Shown: piece by piece, positions 1 through 6,719 of the stretch
How positions within the stretch are numbered: position 1 is the first letter of the stretch
Layout: every line of letters starts with the position of its first letter
Assembly (NCBI GenBank): GCA_902480035.1
Contig: CABSRC010000022.1
Coordinates: 1 to 17,769 of the forward strand
Direction: 5' to 3'
Length of the DNA: 17,769 bases
Origin: an uncultured Streptococcus sp.
GTDB taxonomy: Bacteria > Bacillota > Bacilli > Lactobacillales > Streptococcaceae
The notes under the pieces: model-generated
What the model was told of the DNA's origin: nothing
Seen by the model: only the letters and a program-made list of their open reading frames with translations
Databases searched by the model: none
Position numbers and translations under genes: made by a program

Positions 1-120
1 AGACGCAGTGGTTGAGTGGGCTCTACTACGCTGATTTCATCAGCTTTTACAGCCCTACTCAACTGTGCGGAGGTGGGACGACGAAATCGAATTCTAACGA
101 ATTACCGATTTCTGTCCCAC
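1..120. repeat. Palindromic streptococcal-type intergenic repeat (two nested hairpins)
   Basis: Two imperfect palindromes sit side by side. The first pairs 11-22 with 51-63 and has an inner hairpin, 30-35 with 39-44 (GCTGAT/ATCAGC). The second spans 73-120, with three stacked arms: 73-79/114-120 (GTGGGAC/GTCCCAC), 83-89/106-112 (GAAATCG/CGATTTC) and 90-94/99-103 (AATTC/GAATT). Very similar intergenic segments occur, from memory, in oral streptococcal genomes, so this is probably a dispersed non-coding repeat rather than a gene. An open frame across it on the plus strand is a by-product. The left end may run beyond the window. Confidence 0.65.
73..120 (-). terminator. Probable 3' hairpin of the carB-like transcript
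   Basis: This long hairpin begins six bases past the stop codon of the carB-like gene and would fold at the 3' end of its RNA. It has no clear U-run after it on the minus strand, so it may stabilise or punctuate the transcript rather than act as a textbook intrinsic terminator. It is part of the repeat at 1-120. Confidence 0.4.
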
Positions 121-125
121 TCTCT

Positions 126-1865
126 TTATTTTATGTTAGAAAGATAGATCAAATCTTTGAACTGATCAATGGTCTGAATCAGGTGAAGGCTTGTCTCATT
201 AATAGGAAGATAATAGACTTTATCTGCCAAAGATTCTGTAAAAGGACGATTCGTGAGTAAGATCACCTGTTGTCCTTTTTCTTTCAGCTCTTTCACTTGC
301 TTTCTCACCTTTTGGTAAAAACGCTCATCACCGATTTCTAGATCATCCACCAAGACACTAGCAGCGTCCAAACCTAACGATTCATTGGTTCCATTTTGGG
401 TCAGATAATAGGCTGCTCCCTCTTTGACCTCATATAAACCAGCTGATGGTTCAACTGGAAGAAAGGCTGGTTTGATTTCAGCTTCTGCTACTTTTTCCAT
501 TTCTACAAGGTTGGCCAGAACCTGCAAATAAACAGGTGCTAATTTACTCAAATCCAAGAGTTCCTCAAACTCAAAACCACGTTTCAAGGCTTCTAAGATA
601 TAGAAGAGCCGGTGGGGCATATGACGAGCAATTTTCTGGATTAATTCATCATCGCTCATTTCCTCAGGAAGGATGGTCAGCAAGTTCTTATCTTTAATGG
701 TTTCTAGGGCTTGTTGATAAGCCTCATCGATTCTCTTCCCAAATCCATAAACTGCCCCATAAGAGTGAATTTGGGTATTGAGGCGGGCATTTTTAGCAGC
801 ATCAGAAAAAATCGGGATCTTAAAGAAGATATAGTCCAAACTCGGTTCGTAAACAGCCTTTAGATCTTTTAATAGGGGATGAGGCAAATGCTCGAGAGAC
901 CGCCCTAATTGCAACTGTACTCCTTGCTCAAACAAGGAATAGCCCAAGCCCATAGAGGCCATCGAGATACTATCTGAAGCAAATGGATTAACTTCTAGGA
1001 TATAAAAAGCATAGCTCGTCGGATCCAAAGCAAACTTGATCGAAATGGCTCCTGTCAGCTTCAAATAGCGACTGATGTGGATCGCCGCTTCACGAAGATT
1101 TTGAAACTCCCGGTCAGTCAGAGTGACCGCTGGCATGAATTGGTAAGAGTCACTGGAGTGGATCCCAACAGGATCAATGCTTTCAATAGAGGCTGCCAGG
1201 TAGTGATTGTCTTCACGATCCCGCATGACTACAAAATCCAGTTCCTTAAAGCCATAGGTCGAAAACTCCAGCAAACACTGCTGACTTGGAGAGACCGAAA
1301 GTCCCATTTCTACAGCTTCGCATAAATCATCCAGGTTATGAGCAATCTTTCGCCCTTGCCCTTGCTTACTCGCTACCGGCCAGATCATAATAGGAAATTG
1401 AATGCCTTCAGAAAACTCGATAGCTTCTCGAACCGAACCAACCAGTGACGAAGCCGGTACCTGATAGCCCAGCTCTTGAAAGAGACGTCGTTGATCTGCC
1501 TGTTGGTAAAAAGTACGGTAGCGTTGGAGGCTTGGCCCGACAATCCTAATCGATGCTTCTTTGAAAAATCCAGTTTCTTCCAAACGAAACAAGAGATTCA
1601 AAATCTGTTTATCCGCAAAAACTAGGAGCAAGCGAGATCCAGTATAAGAAAGAAGAGTCGTCCTAAGAGCATCCAGCTTGAGCTTACTAACTACAACCAT
1701 ATCTGCAGTTTCTTTGGTGATAGCATTTTCTTCGCCCAAGTAAAGGACAAGAGCATTCCCATCCTTGGCATTGAGTTTTTGTGCTTCATTTACCGCAGCC
1801 AAAAGGCTAATATCCTGATAAGAATCTCCACACAGGAGAAGCAATTTCTGGTTTTGTTTCATCAT
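126..1865 (-). CDS. Truncated, degenerate CarB-like protein (CPSase large-subunit homologue)
   Basis: The 579 residues follow the N-terminal half of CarB: pre-ATP-grasp domain (about 5-130), ATP-grasp domain (about 130-325, with FKELD, DPVGIH and LEVNP matching CarB), oligomerisation domain (about 340-480), then a remnant of the second pre-ATP-grasp domain (about 485-579). The second ATP-grasp half and the allosteric domain of the usual ~1060-residue protein are absent. By remembered alignment to E. coli, R169 is W162, the glycine loop reads SKQGQGR, N283 is S275, Q285 is K277, R303 is F295 and R306 is D298; E299 and N301 survive as E291 and N293. The start overlaps the carA-like stop by four bases (ATGA), as in a normal carAB pair. 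The frame is clean, so this is not an obvious decaying pseudogene. CPSase activity is very unlikely; its role is unknown. Confidence 0.85.
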   Translation of the reverse strand: MMKQNQKLLLLCGDSYQDISLLAAVNEAQKLNAKDGNALVLYLGEENAITKETADMVVVSKLKLDALRTTLLSYTGSRLLLVFADKQILNLLFRLEETGFFKEASIRIVGPSLQRYRTFYQQADQRRLFQELGYQVPASSLVGSVREAIEFSEGIQFPIMIWPVASKQGQGRKIAHNLDDLCEAVEMGLSVSPSQQCLLEFSTYGFKELDFVVMRDREDNHYLAASIESIDPVGIHSSDSYQFMPAVTLTDREFQNLREAAIHISRYLKLTGAISIKFALDPTSYAFYILEVNPFASDSISMASMGLGYSLFEQGVQLQLGRSLEHLPHPLLKDLKAVYEPSLDYIFFKIPIFSDAAKNARLNTQIHSYGAVYGFGKRIDEAYQQALETIKDKNLLTILPEEMSDDELIQKIARHMPHRLFYILEALKRGFEFEELLDLSKLAPVYLQVLANLVEMEKVAEAEIKPAFLPVEPSAGLYEVKEGAAYYLTQNGTNESLGLDAASVLVDDLEIGDERFYQKVRKQVKELKEKGQQVILLTNRPFTESLADKVYYLPINETSLHLIQTIDQFKDLIYLSNIK

Positions 1866-2953
1866 TCCTTCTCCCTTCTACTTTCGTGAATTTTAGCATC
1901 AATCAACTCTAAAAATTCATCGTAAAAATAGAGATTTTCTCTTGGACCTGGACTAGCATCTACTTGGAATTGGACCCCTAAAATTGGTTGGTAACGATGA
2001 CGAAAAGCTTCAATACTATGGTCATTGACATTTTCATGTGTGACCAATAAATCATGGGGCAGACTGTCCCTCGCTATACTATACAAGTGATTTTGACTGG
2101 TTATCTCGATTTTTCCTGTCGCAATTTCACGCACAGGTATGTTCAAGCCGAAATGTCCGACTTCCATAGGGGCCAGCTCAGCGCCGTAAGCTTGTGCCAA
2201 CAACTGAGCTCCCAAGCCCATACCCCAGATCGGAATCTGACCATTGAGCTTTTTGATCAAGTGGCACAGTTTTTTCACATGATGGGGATCGCCTGGCCCA
2301 CTGGATAAAATAACCCCATCTGGTTGTTGCTCCATCAGTTCATCATAAGAGATATCATAGGGATAGACTGTCACATTACAGTCCCTTTGACTCAGCTGGC
2401 GCAAGACAGAGTGTTTGACACCTAAATCAATCAAGGCAATACTCTTTCCAAAACCAGGTACAGCATAGGCCGTTTTTGTCGAGACTTGACGCACTTGATC
2501 TTTGGGAAGGACCGTTGCTCGCAACTGATCCAAGATATGCTCGATCGAATCCCCCTTGTTAATGACAGTCGCCTTCATCCGTCCATACTTGCGGACAATT
2601 TTTGCCACCTGCCTCGTATCAATCCCTACAATACCAGGGATTTTTTTTCGCTTCAAGAATTCATCCAAGGTCATCTGCTGCCGCCAATTGCTTGGCATCT
2701 CCACCAAATGCTGAACGACTACTGCCAAACAGGTCGGCGTAATCGATTCAGAATCATCTCGATTGATCCCTGTTGCGCCAATAACTGGAAAGGTAAAGGA
2801 GAGGATCTGGCCACTAAAAGCCTGATCCGTGATCAATTCTTGATAGCCTGTCATGGCTGTCGTAAAGACCAATTCACCAGTCACATATAAGTCTGCACCA
2901 AAGGCTTCCCCTTCAAATACAGTCCCATCCTCTAGGACCAATAATCGTTTCAT
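1862..2953 (-). CDS. CarA-like protein lacking the glutaminase catalytic Cys and His
   Basis: At 363 residues this matches the usual length of CarA, the small subunit that takes ammonia from glutamine for carbamoyl phosphate synthesis. The N-terminal CarA domain (1-150, RLLVLEDGTVFEGEAFGA) and class I GATase fold (about 170-355, with SSGPGDP at 217-223 and ASPGP at 333-337) are clear. The nucleophile motif, normally GICxGHQ, is GMGLGAQ at 244-250, so the Cys is Gly246 (codon 2218-2216). The catalytic His of the HPE/HPD motif is Gln330 (codon 1966-1964), giving QVD; the acidic partner is Asp332, an ordinary change in streptococci. Glutaminase activity should be absent. A strong site (GGGAGGGG) precedes the ATG. 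No stop or frameshift is seen. It reads into the carB-like gene with a four-base overlap. Confidence 0.88.
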   Translation of the reverse strand: MKRLLVLEDGTVFEGEAFGADLYVTGELVFTTAMTGYQELITDQAFSGQILSFTFPVIGATGINRDDSESITPTCLAVVVQHLVEMPSNWRQQMTLDEFLKRKKIPGIVGIDTRQVAKIVRKYGRMKATVINKGDSIEHILDQLRATVLPKDQVRQVSTKTAYAVPGFGKSIALIDLGVKHSVLRQLSQRDCNVTVYPYDISYDELMEQQPDGVILSSGPGDPHHVKKLCHLIKKLNGQIPIWGMGLGAQLLAQAYGAELAPMEVGHFGLNIPVREIATGKIEITSQNHLYSIARDSLPHDLLVTHENVNDHSIEAFRHRYQPILGVQFQVDASPGPRENLYFYDEFLELIDAKIHESRREKE

Positions 2954-2983
2954 CGAACCCCTCCCTTCTTTTACACTAGTCCA

Positions 2984-2992
2984 ATTTTATCA
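2984..2992 (-). promoter_or_regulatory. Extended -10 promoter for the carA-like gene
   Basis: The minus strand reads TGA-TAAAAT, an extended -10 element, about 30 bases before the ATG. The surrounding AACTGTGATAAAATT closely matches AACTGTGATATAGTT of the pyrR promoter. No good -35 is seen, so this is a moderate call. It lies just after a terminator-like hairpin. Confidence 0.45.
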
Positions 2993-3001
2993 CAGTTCCT
3001 C

Positions 3002-3058
3002 AAAAAAAGGAAAGTCAGATTCCATGTAGCTCTCTACTCTGTCCTCTTTCTTTCCTTT
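3002..3058 (-). terminator. Terminator-like or attenuator hairpin between pyrB and carA-like
   Basis: On the RNA, AAAGGAAAG (3058-3050) pairs with CTTTCCTTT (3014-3006), and the descending arm merges into a run of seven U (3008-3002). The 35-base loop holds an inner stem: CAGA/TCTG around GTAG-AGAG-CTAC (3016-3041). It could be a terminator ending the pyrR-pyrB transcript. It could also be an internal attenuator, since the GNGAG-like inner loop faintly recalls a PyrR site, but it lacks the flanking CC/GG of the consensus. Confidence 0.6.
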
Positions 3059-3077
3059 CAATGAATTGTCAGTTATC

Positions 3078-4001
3078 TTATTTTGCACCGCGACCTTTAA
3101 GGACGGCTTCAATGATGGCCATACGGACAAAGACACCGTTAGTCATTTGTTCTACGATACGTGATTTAGGAGCTTCTACCAAGTGGTCCGCAATTTCAAC
3201 GTCACGGTTGACTGGTGCTGGGTGCATCAAGATCGCAGTATCTTTCATACGGTCATAACGTTCTTGTGTCAAACCGTGAAGACGGTGGTAGTTTTCTTTA
3301 GAGAAGAGTGATTCGTAATCATGACGTTCGTGTTGCACACGCAAGAACATCATCACATCCACTTCTTCAATGACTTCATCGATAGTGACGAAGGTTCCAT
3401 AGTCTTCAAATTCCGCACTTCTCCATTCGTCTGGACCTGCAAAGTAGAGGGTTGCTCCCAAACGTTTCAAGATTTGCATATTTGATTTTGCCACACGTGA
3501 GTGATCCAAGTCCCCAGCGATACAAACTTTCAAGCCATCAAAGTGACCGAATTCTTGGTAGATGGTCATCAAATCAAGCAAACTTTGGCTTGGGTGTTGA
3601 CCTGAACCGTCTCCACCATTGACGATAGAGGCTGTGATCGTTGGGCTTTCAACCAATTCTTTGTAGTAGTCCACTTCAGGGTGACGGATGACGCAGACAT
3701 CTACACCAAGAGCTGACATGGTCAAGATGGTATCGTAAAGTGTTTCCCCTTTGTTCACAGAGCTTGTCTTCACATCAAAGTCAAGGAGATCACATCCCAA
3801 TTTCAACTCTGCCACTTCAAAGGCTTTGTGGGTACGAGTTGAAGGTTCAAAGAAAAGGTTAGAGATGATGTGTTGGTCTTCGTAGGATGCTTTAGCTCCG
3901 TTTTTGAACTCAATCCCACGTTTGATCAATGCCATTACTTCTTCATTGGTAAGAGTTTCCATTGAGACAAGGTTTTTAAGAGCGATTTGATTTTCAGACA
4001 T
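3078..4001 (-). CDS. pyrB: Aspartate carbamoyltransferase catalytic subunit
   Basis: PyrB joins carbamoyl phosphate to aspartate to give carbamoyl aspartate, the committed step of pyrimidine synthesis, in the cytosol. The 307 residues are normal for a Gram-positive catalytic chain without a regulatory subunit. The carbamoyl-phosphate loop STRT is at 54-57, the swinging-loop Ser and Lys are S80 and K84, R106 precedes HP, HPSQ is at 136-139, and the C-terminal HPAPVNRD motif is present. All expected active-site residues are visible, in contrast to the two CPSase-like genes downstream. The start has AAAGGAG seven bases before the ATG. It follows pyrR by 40 bases and is almost certainly cotranscribed with it under PyrR attenuation. 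Confidence 0.97.
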   Translation of the reverse strand: MSENQIALKNLVSMETLTNEEVMALIKRGIEFKNGAKASYEDQHIISNLFFEPSTRTHKAFEVAELKLGCDLLDFDVKTSSVNKGETLYDTILTMSALGVDVCVIRHPEVDYYKELVESPTITASIVNGGDGSGQHPSQSLLDLMTIYQEFGHFDGLKVCIAGDLDHSRVAKSNMQILKRLGATLYFAGPDEWRSAEFEDYGTFVTIDEVIEEVDVMMFLRVQHERHDYESLFSKENYHRLHGLTQERYDRMKDTAILMHPAPVNRDVEIADHLVEAPKSRIVEQMTNGVFVRMAIIEAVLKGRGAK

Positions 4002-4041
4002 GTTGATTCTCCTTTTATAATGTGAATGGTTTACTATTTAT

Positions 4042-4560
4042 TTAAGCTTCTTTGATGAGGACGCGGTCTTGGCCGTCTAGCTCCACCATCTCGACAATGA
4101 TTTCCTCTGACTTACTTGTCGGGATATTTTTCCCAACAAAGTCCGGACGAATCGGCAACTCCCGATGCCCACGGTCGACTAGAACCGCAAGACTTACTCG
4201 AGCAGGACGACCGTGACTGACCAGATTGTCAATGGCAGCGCGAATCGTACGACCTGTATAGAGGACGTCATCGATCAAGATGACCTCTCTATGAGCGATA
4301 TCAACTGGTAACACCGTCGTATCTTCTGTTGCCTTCATATCATCTCGGAAAGGCTTGGTATCAAGTTCTGCAACAGGGACATCAATTTGTTCCAGCTGAG
4401 AGAGGCGTTCTTGGATCCGGCGAGCAATGTAAACACCGCGCGTCTTGATCCCCACCAGCACAATCTGGCTCAAATCTTTGTTTCGTTCAATGATTTCGTA
4501 GGTGATCCGGGTAATGGCCCGTTTCATCGTCAAATCATCAACGACTTCTTTGGTTTTCAT
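4042..4560 (-). CDS. pyrR: PyrR: pyrimidine operon attenuator / uracil phosphoribosyltransferase
   Basis: PyrR binds pyr leader RNA when UMP is high and favours the terminator; it also has uracil phosphoribosyltransferase activity. The 172-residue length is typical. The PRPP-binding loop VILIDDVLYTGRT is at 93-105, and the RNA-facing basic residues of the family lie in the N-terminal half (IKTRG at 38-42, ARRIQ at 46-50). The start follows AAGGAGG by a normal spacing. It is the first gene of the pyr transcript and is preceded by its own leader attenuator at 4577-4707, so it regulates itself and pyrB. Confidence 0.97.
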   Translation of the reverse strand: MKTKEVVDDLTMKRAITRITYEIIERNKDLSQIVLVGIKTRGVYIARRIQERLSQLEQIDVPVAELDTKPFRDDMKATEDTTVLPVDIAHREVILIDDVLYTGRTIRAAIDNLVSHGRPARVSLAVLVDRGHRELPIRPDFVGKNIPTSKSEEIIVEMVELDGQDRVLIKEA

Positions 4561-4576
4561 TCAGTCCTCCTTAGTT

Positions 4577-4608
4577 GTAAAAGAAAAACCTCCTTTTTCA
4601 AGGAGGTT
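4577..4608 (-). terminator. Attenuation terminator in the pyr leader
   Basis: On the RNA, AACCTCCTT (4608-4600) pairs with AAGGAGGTT (4595-4587) over a GAAA loop, followed by a U-rich run (TTTTTCTTTT). The CTCCTTG part of the 5' arm (4605-4599) can instead pair with CAAGGAG at 4680-4674, which is the antiterminator. It ends about 17 bases before the pyrR start codon. Confidence 0.93.
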
Positions 4609-4673
4609 CAGCAAATGGATGGTCTAAGAGGATAGAGTCTCGCTCTATGGTCCTAGCCATTGTTTTTCACAGT

Positions 4674-4707
4674 CTCCTTGCCTGCCTCACGGGACAGGAT
4701 TAAAGGA
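4674..4707 (-). promoter_or_regulatory. PyrR-binding anti-antiterminator in the pyr leader
   Basis: The RNA reads TCCTT (4707-4703), then a stem-loop containing GTCCCGTGAGGCAGG, then AAGGA (4679-4675). The loop fits the PyrR recognition consensus UCCNGNGAGGY, with a CCTG/CAGG upper stem. When PyrR-UMP holds this stem, the CAAGGAG segment cannot form the antiterminator and the terminator at 4577-4608 folds. A further hairpin, ATAGAG/CTCTAT (4632-4648), lies between the two. Confidence 0.92.
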
Positions 4708-4724
4708 TTTATTTAATTGAGATA

Positions 4725-4753
4725 ACTATATCACAGTTTCAAACGACATGCAA
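4725..4753 (-). promoter_or_regulatory. Sigma-A promoter of the pyr operon
   Basis: The minus strand has TTGCAT (-35, 4753-4748), a 17-base spacer and TATAGT (-10, 4730-4725), with TGA before the -10. The transcript would start about 15 bases before the PyrR-binding stem. Confidence 0.85.
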
Positions 4754-4819
4754 GAAAAAACTCAACATTTTTCAAAAAAATTTAAAAATATTTCTTTTCG
4801 TCCGAATAACGTTCGGCTT

Positions 4820-5458
4820 TTACTCAGAAACAGCCGATTTTCGCTTGATATTTTTGATCCCATAGAGCACATAGCCAGCTAAGAGGTAGGCGATAAAAAT
4901 GATCACCACCCATTTGCCAACAAAGGCCCAGCCGTATTTATTCACATTGATAAAGAAATAGGCAAAGGGACTATCTTTTGCACCTGGAATTGGCCACTTC
5001 AAGACCAATCCATTGAGAAGGGCAAAGAGCATGTAAGCCAGGGGAATCGAGGTCCAAAGGAAGGGATCGAGCTTACGGTATTGCTTGGCTTTATCAATCA
5101 CTAGAGTATCAAAGAAGAACATCAAAGGAACGATGTAATGACAGAGGAAGTTTTCCAAACGATAAAACTTCTCTGGTGTCGCAATAGGCGCCAACATAAA
5201 GTGGTAGATGACACAGGTGATCATAATGGACATGGTAACTGCGCCTTTCATACGAAGATAGCCCTGAGTCTGGGTCGAACGACCTCGAACCATGCGCCAA
5301 ACCATGTCTCCCATAAAGAACATGACCAACATGTTAGATAAAATGGTGTAATAGAGCATCATGCCAAAGCCACCATGCTTGGTCAGTTGCAGATAAACAC
5401 CGAGTACACTTAAGATAAACAATAGAAAACGATAGCTAAATAATAGTTTGAATTTCAT
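4820..5458 (-). CDS. Pr6Pr / FAR-17a-like multi-spanning membrane protein
   Basis: The 212-residue protein has about six hydrophobic segments: near 8-25, 33-52, 72-92, 105-122, 133-152 and 178-200. It ends in a basic tail. The pattern, including LCHYIVPLMFFFD in the fourth segment and the polar YHF just before it, is that of the Pr6Pr/FAR-17a/AIG1-like family. Some eukaryotic members hydrolyse fatty acid esters, but the bacterial branch has no settled function, so none is assigned. AGGAGG stands six bases before the ATG. It lies 44 bases after the phnA-like gene with only a modest hairpin between them, so some readthrough is possible. A CCGAA/TTCGG hairpin (4802-4816) follows the stop but lacks an immediate U-run. 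Confidence 0.75.
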   Translation of the reverse strand: MKFKLLFSYRFLLFILSVLGVYLQLTKHGGFGMMLYYTILSNMLVMFFMGDMVWRMVRGRSTQTQGYLRMKGAVTMSIMITCVIYHFMLAPIATPEKFYRLENFLCHYIVPLMFFFDTLVIDKAKQYRKLDPFLWTSIPLAYMLFALLNGLVLKWPIPGAKDSPFAYFFINVNKYGWAFVGKWVVIIFIAYLLAGYVLYGIKNIKRKSAVSE

Positions 5459-5470
5459 AGTATCCTCCTG

Positions 5471-5497
5471 AAAGAAAAGGGGCTAGGCCCTTCTTTT
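5471..5497 (-). terminator. Modest terminator after the phnA-like gene
   Basis: The RNA reads AAGGGCCTAGCCCCTT (5492-5477), which forms a short GC hairpin with one bulge, followed by TTCTTT. It sits in the 44-base gap before the membrane protein gene and may be partly read through. Confidence 0.5.
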
Positions 5498-5502
5498 TAT
5501 CT

Positions 5503-5838
5503 TTAGATTTTCTTCACAAATTCTGATTTGAGTTTCATTGCACCAAAGCCATCAATCTTACAATCGATGTTGTGGTCTCCTTCCACGATACGGATATTTT
5601 TCACGCGCGTACCTTGTTTCAAATCTTTCGGTGCACCCTTAACCTTCAAATCTTTGATCAAGGTCACCGTATCGCCATCAGCCAATTTGTTTCCATTGGC
5701 GTCAATCGCTACGACACCCTCTTCTTCTTCGACATCAGCTGGGTTCCATTCATACGCACACTCTGGGCACACCAAGAGCGCTCCATCTTCATAGACGTAT
5801 TCAGAGTTACATTTTGGACAGTTTGGTAAGTTATTCAT
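5503..5838 (-). CDS. phnA: PhnA/YjdM-family zinc-ribbon protein
   Basis: This 111-residue protein has an N-terminal zinc ribbon (CPKC at 7-10, CPEC at 24-27), an acidic linker (EEEE near 37-40) and the C-terminal PhnA domain (DGDTVTLIKDLKVKG near 55-69, then the closing MKLKSEFVKK). The name comes from an E. coli phosphonate locus, but members are not phosphonate enzymes in general and no phosphonate genes lie nearby, so the role is unknown. The start at 5838 is preferred over an in-frame ATG ten codons upstream because AAGGAG lies six bases before it. The upstream ATG directly abuts the -10 element of the promoter at 5869-5897 and would fall outside the mRNA. The gene has its own promoter and terminator. 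Confidence 0.9.
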   Translation of the reverse strand: MNNLPNCPKCNSEYVYEDGALLVCPECAYEWNPADVEEEEGVVAIDANGNKLADGDTVTLIKDLKVKGAPKDLKQGTRVKNIRIVEGDHNIDCKIDGFGAMKLKSEFVKKI

Positions 5839-5868
5839 TTTTATCTCCTTATTCAAATTAACTTTCAT

Positions 5869-5897
5869 AGTATACCATGAAAGCGAAAATTTGACAA
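5869..5897 (-). promoter_or_regulatory. Promoter of the phnA-like gene
   Basis: The minus strand has TTGTCA (5897-5892), a 17-base spacer and TATACT (5874-5869). The expected transcript start lies between the two candidate ATG codons and so supports the shorter protein. Confidence 0.75.
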
Positions 5898-5921
5898 ATC
5901 CTGCTCGACTGTAGCATTTTC

Positions 5922-5948
5922 AAGAAAAATGGAGGCGACTTGGCCTCC
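5922..5948 (-). terminator. Terminator of the thioesterase-HAD operon
   Basis: On the RNA, GGAGGC (5948-5943) pairs with GCCTCC (5936-5931) over a six-base loop, followed by ATTTTTCTT. It lies 18 bases past the HAD stop codon. Confidence 0.9.
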
Positions 5949-5966
5949 CTACATAGATCATATTTT

Positions 5967-6719
5967 TCAATCTTCCTGCAATTCTTGAATATCTCGAATC
6001 ACGCGCACACCTGCTTGATTCTTCTCGCGCAGTTCAGCTTCAGAGTATGGGAAGGTATTGATCAAGATACTCTCCATCCCGATACTTTGGGCAACAGCGA
6101 CATCTGTCGTAAAGTCATTCCCCACCATGACCGTTTTCTCAGGGTTCAACTGGTGTTCTTTGATGACTTCCAAGAGGAACTCTGGCTGAGGTTTGCGAAT
6201 ACCTGCATCAGATGACAAGTAAATGGCATGGAAAAGTTCTCTCAAACCAACCAAATCAATCTCCGGATTGGTAAAATCTGCTTGGGCATTGGATAAGAGA
6301 AAGATTCGGCAACCTGCAGCTTTCATATCCTCTAACACTTCTTTCGTGTGAGGATAGAGCTCCAACCGCTTGCGAGAAAGGACACGGAAAGTCCGCGCAA
6401 TCAAACGTCCCCACTCTTTGAGGTGGGCAACACTATTCCCACTTGGATGGCCTTCTAAATACAATTGTACAAAGATAACCGTCAGATCAATCTCTGGGTA
6501 GGCAACTTGTTTTTCCTTAGCCAAGTCTTCTTCGGCTTGTTGCACCAACTCTTTATAACGTAGGCGAAGACCTTCTCCTGTATAGCTTGCCCCGTAGGAT
6601 TGGTAGATCTGAGCCATGGTATCCCATAAAATGGGACTCGACTCATCGGTTTCGATGTCGACCAAGGTTCCATAAAAATCAAAAATATAGTTTTTAAATG
6701 CGTACTTGTGCGGATTCAT
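5967..6719 (-). CDS. HAD-superfamily hydrolase (haloacid dehalogenase-like phosphatase)
   Basis: The 250-residue protein carries all four HAD motifs: DFYGTL at 14-19 (nucleophile D14), LLSNAQ at 141-146 (S143), RKPQPEF at 175-181 (K176) and VGNDFTTD at 199-206 (D202, D206). The second Asp of motif I is Tyr16. That is usual in the haloacid-dehalogenase branch and argues some caution about calling it a phosphatase. A helical cap of about 100 residues sits between motifs I and II (type C1). Substrate cannot be told. The ATG overlaps the end of the thioesterase gene by 26 bases with GGGAGTG just upstream, so the two are translationally linked, and a strong terminator follows. Confidence 0.9.
   Translation of the reverse strand: MNPHKYAFKNYIFDFYGTLVDIETDESSPILWDTMAQIYQSYGASYTGEGLRLRYKELVQQAEEDLAKEKQVAYPEIDLTVIFVQLYLEGHPSGNSVAHLKEWGRLIARTFRVLSRKRLELYPHTKEVLEDMKAAGCRIFLLSNAQADFTNPEIDLVGLRELFHAIYLSSDAGIRKPQPEFLLEVIKEHQLNPEKTVMVGNDFTTDVAVAQSIGMESILINTFPYSEAELREKNQAGVRVIRDIQELQED

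Noticed and set aside
12..260. Plus-strand open frame of 82 codons across the left edge
   Set aside because: It runs through the palindromic repeat and into the antisense of the carB-like 3' end, has no ribosome site and no recognisable protein features.
3015..3041. Second bona fide PyrR-binding site before the carA-like gene
   Set aside because: The inner loop resembles only the GNGAG part of the consensus and lacks the CC/GG flanks that the pyr leader site has, so it is kept only as a possibility under the attenuator entry.
5839..5868. Ten-residue N-terminal extension of the PhnA-like protein
   Set aside because: Its ATG directly abuts the -10 TATACT and has no ribosome site, while the inner ATG has AAGGAG at good spacing.
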